Positions 35,853 to 42,538 of a stretch of DNA of 42,538 bases are shown in pieces. The stretch spans positions 1 to 42,538 of the forward strand of contig JAHFQV010000026.1 in the NCBI GenBank assembly GCA_023259175.1, written 5' to 3'. A program made the position numbers and the translations under genes. The notes under the pieces were generated by a model, which did no database searches, was not told the DNA's origin, and was given only the letters and a program-made list of their open reading frames with translations. How positions within the stretch are numbered: position 1 is the first letter of the stretch; every line of letters begins with the position of its first letter. This DNA comes from Oxalobacteraceae bacterium. GTDB taxonomy: Bacteria > Pseudomonadota > Gammaproteobacteria > Burkholderiales > Burkholderiaceae_D.

Positions 35853-35857
35853 ATGAT

Positions 35858-36056
35858 TAACGCGAGAAACACGCCAAAATTCACTCCTCTTGCTTTTCCT
35901 CAGGTCGCAGCATGCTGCTTACCTGTGTTGAGAGGTTTTTTGGCTCTTTATTGGTTCTTTTATTCATGCAATTGCCCTAGCATTTCTTCTTGTGCGAGAA
36001 ATGGCTTAGTAGACGTGCTACATTAGATGCTCTAGAGCCGTCGTTTGGAGTTTGCT
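35858..36056. other. Non-coding spacer after the mobile element
   Basis: About 200 bp lie between the element and the next small gene. No coding frame, RNA gene or clear terminator is visible. A -10-like TACATT precedes the gene by about 25 bp. With 35416-35599, these stretches make the whole 640-bp gap non-coding. Confidence 0.5.
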
Positions 36057-36308
36057 ATGCTGGAAGAAGACCCTTTAATTCAATTGCTTATTTCCTTGCT
36101 ACCCAGCCCCTTATTTATGGCGCTGTCGGTGGCGTTTGGCATCATAGGTATGGTTTGTTTTTATTCGGGACGCAAAAAGGCTAAACCTCGACTCAAGTGG
36201 GGGGGCGTGGCCTTGATGTTTTATCCGTATTTGATCGGTAACGATACCCGACTCTTGGTGGTCGTTGGGCTGGCGCTCTGCGCGGGTTTATTTTTCTGGC
36301 GGGAGTAA
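36057..36308 (+). CDS. Small hypothetical membrane protein
   Basis: The product is 83 residues from ATG 36057; a TTG at 36045 is in frame. Two or three hydrophobic segments (LFMALSVAFGIIGMVCFY, GGVALMFYPYLI, RLLVVVGLALCAGLFFW) surround a basic loop SGRKKAKPRLK. It resembles small conserved inner-membrane proteins of unknown role. GGAG lies 7 nt upstream. Confidence 0.65.
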   Translation: MLEEDPLIQLLISLLPSPLFMALSVAFGIIGMVCFYSGRKKAKPRLKWGGVALMFYPYLIGNDTRLLVVVGLALCAGLFFWRE

Positions 36309-36326
36309 CAAGATCTTGCGCAGAAG

Positions 36327-36355
36327 CTGCGATGCTGGGTCGGCATCGCAGTTTT
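36327..36355. terminator. Bidirectional terminator between convergent genes
   Basis: CTGCGATGC (36327-36335) pairs with GCATCGCAG (36343-36351) over a 7-nt loop and is followed by TTTT on the plus strand. It serves the small membrane protein gene and probably also the convergent gene at 36372. Confidence 0.75.
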
Positions 36356-36371
36356 GCGCACAAAGTTTTCT

Positions 36372-37196
36372 TTAGGCTGCGGGTTTATTCCCCGTGCCGC
36401 GTACCTGCATTTTGAGTAAGCCCTGCAAGGTGTCGAACCAAAATGGCGCACCTAAGCTAATGGCAAATGCCGTCACCAAACATCCCCAAAATGCCATTCC
36501 AGTCGGAAAGCTATGGAATAAGGGCTGAAAGCCAAATAATTGTAATGCTTGCTCTGGCATTCCGGTCGGAAGTGCTTTGCCATAAGCTGCGGTGGCGTTA
36601 GCGGCTGCTGTGGCTTGTTCGCGCATGGCCGGACTGACCCACAGCGCCCCGACCACCCGCAGCGCATCGAGTTGCAAGCCAAAAGCCAAGACTGCGCCTA
36701 AACCCAAACTGATGTAGCCAGAAAGACGTTTGTAACGACCTGATAAACGATTCATGGATTCATCGAACCAATTGGCGACTTCTTGTTCGACTTGCGCAAT
36801 GTCACCTTGAGCACGCGTATTGGCCATTTTGAGCACGTCTTTTAAGCGTCCATCGGGCAGATTTTGTATGCGCTGATTCACGCTATCGAAAGTGCTGGCC
36901 TGTGCAGTTGGCGCATCGTTTAAAACATGCACGACAGTGGAAGCAAATGCTTGCGCCGATACGTAGGAGAGCTTACCGTCGAGGGGCGTAATGCGTGGAT
37001 GTCCAACGATGGCGTTCAGTGTTTCGTGTTGATTTTTTTCGAGCTCCAATAATTCGGAGATGCCACTGGCTAAAGTGCGTGCGCGCAGCTTTAGAAAAGT
37101 CGCGATGAATTCTTGTAGTGCAGTGACGAAAAGCGAGATCGACAAAAAGAAAAAGACTAGACCGATGGCTGTTTCTAAGACTTGACTTCCAAACAT
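36372..37196 (-). CDS. Hypothetical membrane protein
   Basis: The product is 274 residues. The first membrane segment is near the N-terminus (TAIGLVFFFLSISLFVTAL), the second near residues 160-180 (YISLGLGAVLAFGLQL), the third near 232-254 (FWGCLVTAFAISLGAPFW). A soluble helical domain lies between the first two (NQHETLNAIVGHPRI; LKMANTRAQGDIAQVEQEVANWFDESM). Proteins of this layout are widespread but unnamed. It has its own ribosome site (AAGGAG). Confidence 0.65.
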   Translation of the reverse strand: MFGSQVLETAIGLVFFFLSISLFVTALQEFIATFLKLRARTLASGISELLELEKNQHETLNAIVGHPRITPLDGKLSYVSAQAFASTVVHVLNDAPTAQASTFDSVNQRIQNLPDGRLKDVLKMANTRAQGDIAQVEQEVANWFDESMNRLSGRYKRLSGYISLGLGAVLAFGLQLDALRVVGALWVSPAMREQATAAANATAAYGKALPTGMPEQALQLFGFQPLFHSFPTGMAFWGCLVTAFAISLGAPFWFDTLQGLLKMQVRGTGNKPAA

Positions 37197-37252
37197 ACGA
37201 TTCTCCTTGTGGGTGTATTTATTTTATGAAGCGAAAAAATAATAACACACTC

Positions 37253-38641
37253 TCAAGCCACAATCGCGAGTGGCGCAGTTGTCTTCCATTGGCCACGGGT
37301 AAAGTCAGGGAAATTTTGCGGCATGCCGTCTTCAGCCACCGACTTTTCGCTTAAGGGCGCAACAGCCGACCAGAAACATCCCTCGTACACATTTTGGTCT
37401 AGCGGCTGGCCCAAGCGCAGACATTCAATAATGCGATACAACATCAAAAAATCCATGCCGCCATGACCGCCCATTTTTTTTGCGACTTCACCCAAACGGA
37501 CGTACAAAGGATGCTCATATTTTGTGGCAATGGCTTCCCAGTCTTTGCCCTGCGCCCATTCGTGGTAGCTCGGCGTGAGTCCCTCGACCGAAATTCGATT
37601 CGGGAAACCAGCCAATACGCCATTCACACCCATGATTAAATTGTGGCGGGAATAAGGGCGCGGCGTGGTTTCATCCCATTGCACCATGATGGTACGGCCC
37701 AAGGCGGTTTTAATGATGGAGGTATTTTGATCGCCTCCTTTAAAATTGAGCTCTTTAAATTGTGGAAAGCTGAGCTTCTCAGATTGTTTGGCGTAGGCCG
37801 CACGCCCTTTAGCTGGACTTGAAAACGAGGAGATGCGTGCGAAATTATCTTCGCCGCGCGCCAAACTCATGTACTGCGCAACCGGCCCCAAACCGTGGGT
37901 CGGATACAGATTTCCATCGCGTTTGGCGTATTCAAAAGTCCGCCAGGAGCCAGTTGAATCTCCGTTCTCCATCTGAAAACGCAGCGCATGAATATACGCC
38001 GCTTCACCATGCAGTAAATCTCCCAACACACCTTGTCTGACCATATTCAAATACAGCAATTCTTCGCGGCCATAATTAACGTTTTCCAGCATCATGCAAT
38101 GCTTGCCAGTCGCCTCTGAAGTATCGACGATGTCCCACATTTCTTTTAGCGTGGTGGCAATCGGCACCTCGACAAAAGCATGGGCACCTTTTTGCATGGA
38201 CATGATCGCCATCGGTGCATGGGTGTTCCATGGCGTTGCGATGAAGACCGCATCGGGCTTGGTTTCGTCTAACATTTTGTGCCAAGCCTGCGTGTCACCG
38301 GTGTAAAGCTTGGGCGTATGGCCGTGTTGGGTGACGCTGGCGAGCGCTTTTTTTGCACGCGCCTCGACCACGTCGCAAATGCCGACCACCTGTACACCCG
38401 CTATGCTGGCCAATTGTTTAGCATGACCTGAACCACGCGCACCGACACCGATCATCGCAACTTTGACACGTTCTAAGGCAGGCGCAGCAAAGTTACCCAT
38501 GTAAGCTGCACTAGGCTTACTTTGCTCCATGTTGTGAGCTTGCGTAGTTTGGCCAAAGACTTGAAGGGCCGCAAAACCAGCGCCGGCACTGCCCACATTT
38601 TTTAAAAAACGACGACGTGGTGTATTGTTTGATGCGGACAT
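37253..38641 (-). CDS. Tat-exported Gfo/Idh/MocA oxidoreductase, GH109-like
   Basis: The product is 462 residues from ATG 38641, with GGAG 8 nt upstream. A Tat signal (R9-R10-RFLK) precedes the NAD-binding Rossmann fold VAMIGVGARGSGHAKQL. The segments WNTHAPMAI, EVPIATTLKEMWDIVDTSE, MMLENVNYGREELLYLNMV and YIHALR match family GH109, which hydrolyses alpha-N-acetylgalactosaminides through an NAD-dependent oxidation-reduction cycle. Folding with NAD before export explains the Tat route. It may trim host or environmental glycans. No sugar transporter is nearby. Confidence 0.85.
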   Translation of the reverse strand: MSASNNTPRRRFLKNVGSAGAGFAALQVFGQTTQAHNMEQSKPSAAYMGNFAAPALERVKVAMIGVGARGSGHAKQLASIAGVQVVGICDVVEARAKKALASVTQHGHTPKLYTGDTQAWHKMLDETKPDAVFIATPWNTHAPMAIMSMQKGAHAFVEVPIATTLKEMWDIVDTSEATGKHCMMLENVNYGREELLYLNMVRQGVLGDLLHGEAAYIHALRFQMENGDSTGSWRTFEYAKRDGNLYPTHGLGPVAQYMSLARGEDNFARISSFSSPAKGRAAYAKQSEKLSFPQFKELNFKGGDQNTSIIKTALGRTIMVQWDETTPRPYSRHNLIMGVNGVLAGFPNRISVEGLTPSYHEWAQGKDWEAIATKYEHPLYVRLGEVAKKMGGHGGMDFLMLYRIIECLRLGQPLDQNVYEGCFWSAVAPLSEKSVAEDGMPQNFPDFTRGQWKTTAPLAIVA

Positions 38642-38810
38642 GAGCGACTCCAAAAATGGCTGCGTAATTGTAAGAAAAGAAGGCTTCATTCTACTGATCA
38701 GTTCAAAATTCTTCAGCGACAGTTTTTAAGGCAGACATTTAGTTTTTTTTGATGAGTGCAAATGATGCCCAGTAAAACAATGGGATAATTCAGTTTTTGA
38801 GGAGAATACG

Positions 38811-39191
38811 ATGCGGCAGTTAATCAGTTCCGGTTCCAGCTTTGAAGAAAAAATTGGCTATTCGCGTGCGGTGGTACAAGGCGACTGGATTTTCGTCTCA
38901 GGTACGACGGGTTTTAATTATGCCGACATGAGCATCAGCGAGGACATCGTGACACAGACCGAGCAGTGCCTACAAAATATCAGCGCCGCTTTAGTGCAAG
39001 CCGGTGCGAGCCTACGAGATGTGGTGCGCGTTACCTACGTACTGCCCGATGCGACACAATTTGAATCTTGCTGGCCAGTTTTACGTCGCTATTTCGGCGA
39101 AATCCGCCCCGCTGCCATGATGATTTCCGCAGGCTTGGCCGATGCGCGGATGAAGATCGAAATTGAAGTGACGGCCTTGCGGCAAAGTTGA
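38811..39191 (+). CDS. RidA/YjgF family protein
   Basis: The product is 126 residues, with GAGGAGAA before the ATG. It has the RidA fold: YSRAVVQGDWIFVSGTTGFNYADM, QNISAALVQAGASLRDVVRVTYVL and the closing ARMKIEIEVTAL. RidA deaminates reactive 2-aminoacrylate. The usual catalytic Arg region is replaced here by RPAAMMISAGLADARMK, so it may belong to a different subgroup of the superfamily with an unknown substrate. Confidence 0.85.
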   Translation: MRQLISSGSSFEEKIGYSRAVVQGDWIFVSGTTGFNYADMSISEDIVTQTEQCLQNISAALVQAGASLRDVVRVTYVLPDATQFESCWPVLRRYFGEIRPAAMMISAGLADARMKIEIEVTALRQS

Positions 39192-39228
39192 CTAGGGAAG
39201 CATACCGAATAAATCCGCGCTTCCCTAG
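39192..39228. terminator. 10-bp stem terminator-like hairpin between convergent genes
   Basis: CTAGGGAAGC (39192-39201) pairs exactly with GCTTCCCTAG (39219-39228) around 17 nt. It starts right after the RidA stop and overlaps the stop of the opposite gene. There is no T tract. The same CTAGGGAAGC string also occurs at the MCP stop (21010-21019). Confidence 0.5.
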
Positions 39229-40544
39229 CGAGCTAAGTTGCGATTTTCTTGCTGGTGTACTCGCTTCATGCCCGATATCAAATCGTCGCGACCAAGGCGT
39301 TCAAAATGACTGTATGCTTGACTGTAATAGCCGTCGCGATCAGTTCTATCCTGGGTTTTTAGCGATAGTCGCAATGCGCACTGCGCAATTTCTAAACTGT
39401 TGTTTGTTTTAGTCGCGAGCTTCAAGCAAGTTTTCAGAAATTTTTCACTTCCCAATTCGCATTTTAAAAAGCTAGCAATATGTGGCGTGCAGTCCTTAGG
39501 ACTGATACCGTATTGCTCAATGAGGTCATAAATTCGCAGATAACTTAAGATCGAATCGTCACCGATTTGAAAGTGTTGGCAGACAAATTGATTCAGATCC
39601 ATCCACTGTGCTGCCAAGTTTGCCGTTGAACGTGGCAGTACGCCCGCATCGATACCATGAAGCAGATTGTTGGCGAAATTAAAACTGAGAAAATCTAGGA
39701 GACTGACATCGCTTTGCATGATAAAGATGTCGGCAAATCCTTTAGAAAAGGCGTCAAGACATTCGGCCAATAAGGCTGGGTCTTTCGTGCGTCGAAATTG
39801 CGCGCCTAAATTACGGCCTAGCATATTGAGCCAAGTACTATTGCTGTCGATTTTGGTGTCTGCAACGCTACGGAGCAGGCCAGCGGCTTCTTCAAATTTG
39901 CCTTTGTCATAGAGGACTTTAGAACGGCACATTTGCGCTCGTATCTGCGTACTTTGTAGGGCATGCCCATGTTCAAATGCGGTATTTACGCGCTGTAAAT
40001 AACCTGCCAATTGCTTTAGGTCCGATTGGCGCTCATAGAAGTGGGCTTGGCACATATCAACGACACTTTTAGTCCAAGCGGGAAGCTTTGTTGTAACTGC
40101 ACGGGCTCGGTCGAGTTGTGCTTCAGTCTCATCTTTGTCCGTGAACAGCGTTCGTTTTGCAGAATGGAGCGCAATCGCAAGTGCTTCGACCCACACTATC
40201 CATTCGGGTCGCAACATCAAGTCCAGAGAATTCAAGCTCTCAAAATTCTGTTGCGGCTTTTCTTTCGTGAACCCACTCTTTGTCGGGCTGATGATTAAAT
40301 CTTTGGGATCCACCGCGAGTCGATATGGACCGGCAGTGGCTTTCTCGTAAGCGATTAGCGGCGGATTAAACCCTTCCACATAGCTGCAAAAACGGGCTAA
40401 TTGTCTGCGATGAATATTGCCAAACACGAGCGCGATATCGGCCTTCTTTAAGCTATTGGGATAGGCATCTTTGAGTAAACGCAAAAACCGGAGTAGATCT
40501 GCGCTCCGCACCGTATGCCGCGTTCCACAATATTCGATCCACAT
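39225..40544 (-). CDS. Hypothetical protein, winged-helix-like N-terminus and TPR-like body
   Basis: The product is 439 residues from ATG 40544, with GGAG 7 nt upstream; a TTG at 40559 is in frame. The first 95 residues (RSADLLRFLRLLKDAYPNSLKKADIALVF; YEKATAGPYRLAVDP) could be a winged helix. The rest is helical and repeat-like (SKVLYDKGKFEEAAGLLRSVAD; CALRLSLKTQDRTDRDGYYSQAYSHFERLGRDD), as in TPR scaffolds of regulators. I recognise no named family, and no regulated partner is obvious. Confidence 0.6.
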   Translation of the reverse strand: MWIEYCGTRHTVRSADLLRFLRLLKDAYPNSLKKADIALVFGNIHRRQLARFCSYVEGFNPPLIAYEKATAGPYRLAVDPKDLIISPTKSGFTKEKPQQNFESLNSLDLMLRPEWIVWVEALAIALHSAKRTLFTDKDETEAQLDRARAVTTKLPAWTKSVVDMCQAHFYERQSDLKQLAGYLQRVNTAFEHGHALQSTQIRAQMCRSKVLYDKGKFEEAAGLLRSVADTKIDSNSTWLNMLGRNLGAQFRRTKDPALLAECLDAFSKGFADIFIMQSDVSLLDFLSFNFANNLLHGIDAGVLPRSTANLAAQWMDLNQFVCQHFQIGDDSILSYLRIYDLIEQYGISPKDCTPHIASFLKCELGSEKFLKTCLKLATKTNNSLEIAQCALRLSLKTQDRTDRDGYYSQAYSHFERLGRDDLISGMKRVHQQENRNLAR

Positions 40545-40673
40545 CAAAACGCTCCGCAACTCGTGAATTTAAGAAAATTCATTATGTCACAGCTGTCACT
40601 TTGGAGCCAGCCGATTTCTTGCCTAAAATCGCTGGGAACTTGTGGAAAAAAATCGAAAATTTAGGAGGCTATG

Positions 40674-42538
40674 ATGACAGCTAATGTAAGCAGGGGAAAA
40701 AGTTTTTCTTGGGGAGGGGCAGTGCTGAGTTTGGTGCTGTGCTCCGCATGCGGTGGCAATCACGAAGCGAGTCGAGTATCAACACCTGTCACACAAATGC
40801 CAGCGCCCTTGGTGCAGCAAAATTATTCAGGTCCGCGCTCGCAATACCACATCGTACCGGCGGGCGATGTGTTTCGCATTATCGACACCTCGGGAAAGCA
40901 GGCCGACGGTCTGGTGTCCGGCAAGGCCGTGCTGGTTTTTGATGACCTGCGCGTGTCGCTGCAAATGTTCGAAGCCTTGCGCGGCATCTCAGGGTCTGAG
41001 GTGAATACGATTATCGACCTTTACATCGCATTTTTTAATCGGATTCCAGACGCTGAGGGTTTGCTGTACTGGATAACGCAGCGAAAAGCGGGCATGAGCG
41101 TGGATCAAATTGCGCAGAATTTTTATCTCGCGGCCATAGCGTATTCATCCTTGACCTCCTATAGCGTTAGCATGACGAATGATGACTTCGTGAAGATCAT
41201 CTATCAAAATGTGTTGGGACGCAGTGGTCTGACTGCGCCGAGTTACATTGAAGTGAAGTACTGGTCAGATGAATTAAAAAATGGCCGCAGTAGAGCGAGT
41301 CTGATCAACGCCATGTTGGTCTCGGCACGTAGTTTGGCCAATGACGCACAATGGTCGTGGGTGACACATCTTCTCGATAATAAAGTTGAAGTCGCCCGCT
41401 ATTACGCGCTTGAACAAGGTGTGAGCCTCAATAGCCAACAGGAAAATATTTCCAAAGGTATGGCGGTTGTACGTGATATTACAGCCACCAACGTCAGCCT
41501 TGCAAAGCAAAAAATAGTCATCAATGACCCGCAATTTAATTTGGCGCTTGATCGCTATTTTGCTGCATCAGGCGCAAATCAAACCGTGACGCAAGGTGCT
41601 AAAGTCAAGCTCAATGCAAGCGAAAGTTTTGTTCCATTTGGGCGCAGTATTCGTTACCAATGGCAGTGGCTGAAAAAGCCCAATGGTAGCCAAGCTAGTT
41701 TGTCGAATGACAGTTCGGCGCAGCCCGAATTCATCGCCGACACTGCGGGGCAATATAGCTTGGCACTTACGGTTACAGATGGCGTTCAGTCGAGCGCCGC
41801 CAGTCAAGTGAGTGTGACGGCAACTGGTGCGACACAATCGAGCTTGAGCCTGTATTTGGCAGGTGGAGTTGAAGCGGTAGAAGAAACGGCGATTGATGTG
41901 ATTTTTCATGGTACGCGTGCCGGACACATCAACTCGGTGAGTTTGGTGGGGCAAAGTTGTAGCAAACAAAGCGCTACCGCGACCAATGAATTCGTCCAAT
42001 TTACTTGTCAAACACCGAGTTCGCAAGGGCAAGATCAACGTATGGATTATCTGCGGGTGAGTGCCGATGATCAAGCCGAATCATGGAACAGCGGCCCTAT
42101 CTACACCAGTTCACGCAATTTCTGGCGTACTTATAACGGTGAAATGCTTGTCACTGGGTTGGCGCAATACCTGTATCCGGGGCAGGTAAATTCAGGTGCG
42201 ATCATCGATCTCAAAGTGAACGCCCTCAGTGGAAATTTAGGCGACATCGGTGCCGCCTCGTATTACGGCTCGCTCAAAGTCGGTGACGCAATTTGCCCCC
42301 AAGTTGCCGGTGTCGATTGGCGTTATCAATGTCCAGTGATGAAGACCGGAACTTATTCCGTTCACGTTCAACACGATCAAAACACCCGTTACATCGTTGG
42401 GCAAACCTTTCAAGTTTACATTTCAAGCGAAGGCGCGGTGGTGTCAACACCGGTCGTCAACGGCAGCTGCGGTAGCGCACACCAATTCAACGGCACAAGT
42501 CGTCCGAGCCAGCCCAGCGAACTTTGCAGTGCCGGAAC
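40674..42538 (+). CDS. DUF4214/PKD surface lipoprotein, 3' truncated by window edge
   Basis: At least 621 residues are open to the edge. The second ATG (40674) is preferred because GGAGG is 5 nt away; the first (40671) is only 2 nt away. The lipoprotein signal ends at Cys26 (VLCSAC). A DUF4214 domain follows (NTIIDLYIAFFNRIPDAEGLLYWITQRKAG; FVKIIYQNVLGRSGLT). A PKD-like domain comes next (KLNASESFVPFGRSIRYQWQWL; AGQYSLALTVTDG). The visible end has a Cys-rich VNGSCGSAHQF-LCSAG repeat seen in secreted beta-proteobacterial proteins. DUF4214 occurs in S-layer and adhesin-like proteins. Confidence 0.85.
   Translation, partial: MTANVSRGKSFSWGGAVLSLVLCSACGGNHEASRVSTPVTQMPAPLVQQNYSGPRSQYHIVPAGDVFRIIDTSGKQADGLVSGKAVLVFDDLRVSLQMFEALRGISGSEVNTIIDLYIAFFNRIPDAEGLLYWITQRKAGMSVDQIAQNFYLAAIAYSSLTSYSVSMTNDDFVKIIYQNVLGRSGLTAPSYIEVKYWSDELKNGRSRASLINAMLVSARSLANDAQWSWVTHLLDNKVEVARYYALEQGVSLNSQQENISKGMAVVRDITATNVSLAKQKIVINDPQFNLALDRYFAASGANQTVTQGAKVKLNASESFVPFGRSIRYQWQWLKKPNGSQASLSNDSSAQPEFIADTAGQYSLALTVTDGVQSSAASQVSVTATGATQSSLSLYLAGGVEAVEETAIDVIFHGTRAGHINSVSLVGQSCSKQSATATNEFVQFTCQTPSSQGQDQRMDYLRVSADDQAESWNSGPIYTSSRNFWRTYNGEMLVTGLAQYLYPGQVNSGAIIDLKVNALSGNLGDIGAASYYGSLKVGDAICPQVAGVDWRYQCPVMKTGTYSVHVQHDQNTRYIVGQTFQVYISSEGAVVSTPVVNGSCGSAHQFNGTSRPSQPSELCSAG

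Noticed and set aside
35691-36026. 111-codon plus-strand frame across the mobile element
   Set aside because: It runs through the inverted repeats and beyond the element's end, and has no protein-like composition or ribosome site.

Overview
The window looks like a chromosomal segment of a betaproteobacterium, most likely an Oxalobacteraceae/Burkholderiales member such as Undibacterium. This is a judgement from gene content and moderate GC, not from any rRNA marker. Supporting content includes a PHB thiolase and phasin, a TorF-type porin next to glnK-amtB, ubiK next to yifB/comM, DUF3297, and a methyl-accepting chemotaxis protein (MCP) with an Ala-rich tail. No rRNA or tRNA gene, CRISPR array, prophage or complete insertion sequence was seen. 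Both window edges cut genes: an efflux adaptor at the left and a large secreted lipoprotein at the right.

Layout. (1) 1-7 kb: partial RND efflux adaptor; GNAT acetyltransferase; small DUF1161 protein; GST; acetyl-CoA acetyltransferase; phasin with a clear sigma70 promoter flanked by PhaR-like dyads; ogt and an Ada-AlkA fusion that form an alkylation-repair pair overlapping by 4 bp. (2) 7-14 kb: a signalling locus with a 960-aa TPR-GAF-GAF histidine kinase, a small lipoprotein, and a 992-aa GAF-GAF-GGDEF-EAL protein. (3) 14-17.3 kb: nitrogen scavenging (TorF porin, glnK, amtB) on the minus strand, with a candidate sigma54 promoter and an NtrC-like site upstream. (4) 17.3-21.4 kb: ubiK-comM, an MCP and a PilZ protein. 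(5) 21.5-26.3 kb: small secreted or hypothetical proteins, a DUF922 putative metalloprotease, a VOC protein, an ArsC-family reductase, a periplasmic solute-binding protein, DUF3297, and an unlisted 31-aa single-span membrane peptide. (6) 26.3-31.3 kb: a tight cluster of an M16 peptidase, an unknown secreted protein and a TPM-TPR protein. (7) 31.4-35.4 kb: a 467-aa aspartate kinase, an SPFH protein, two tandem DoxX-like membrane proteins and a Cys-rich zinc-binding-like protein. (8) 35.4-36.1 kb: non-coding, mobile DNA. A 253-bp element has 17-bp terminal inverted repeats and a 5-bp target duplication. (9) 36-42.5 kb: small membrane proteins, a Tat-exported GH109-like oxidoreductase, a RidA-like protein, a 439-aa unknown protein and a DUF4214/PKD lipoprotein.

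The most notable item is the MITE-like element at 35600-35852. Its ends and 5-bp duplication resemble those of the IS1380/ISEcp1 group. Next are the reconstructed regulatory regions (phasin promoter; sigma54/NtrC control of porin-glnK-amtB), the paired kinase and c-di-GMP signalling locus, and the 31-aa membrane peptide. No wholly new multi-gene system can be claimed from sequence alone; the M16-unknown-TPM cluster is the best candidate for an undescribed module.
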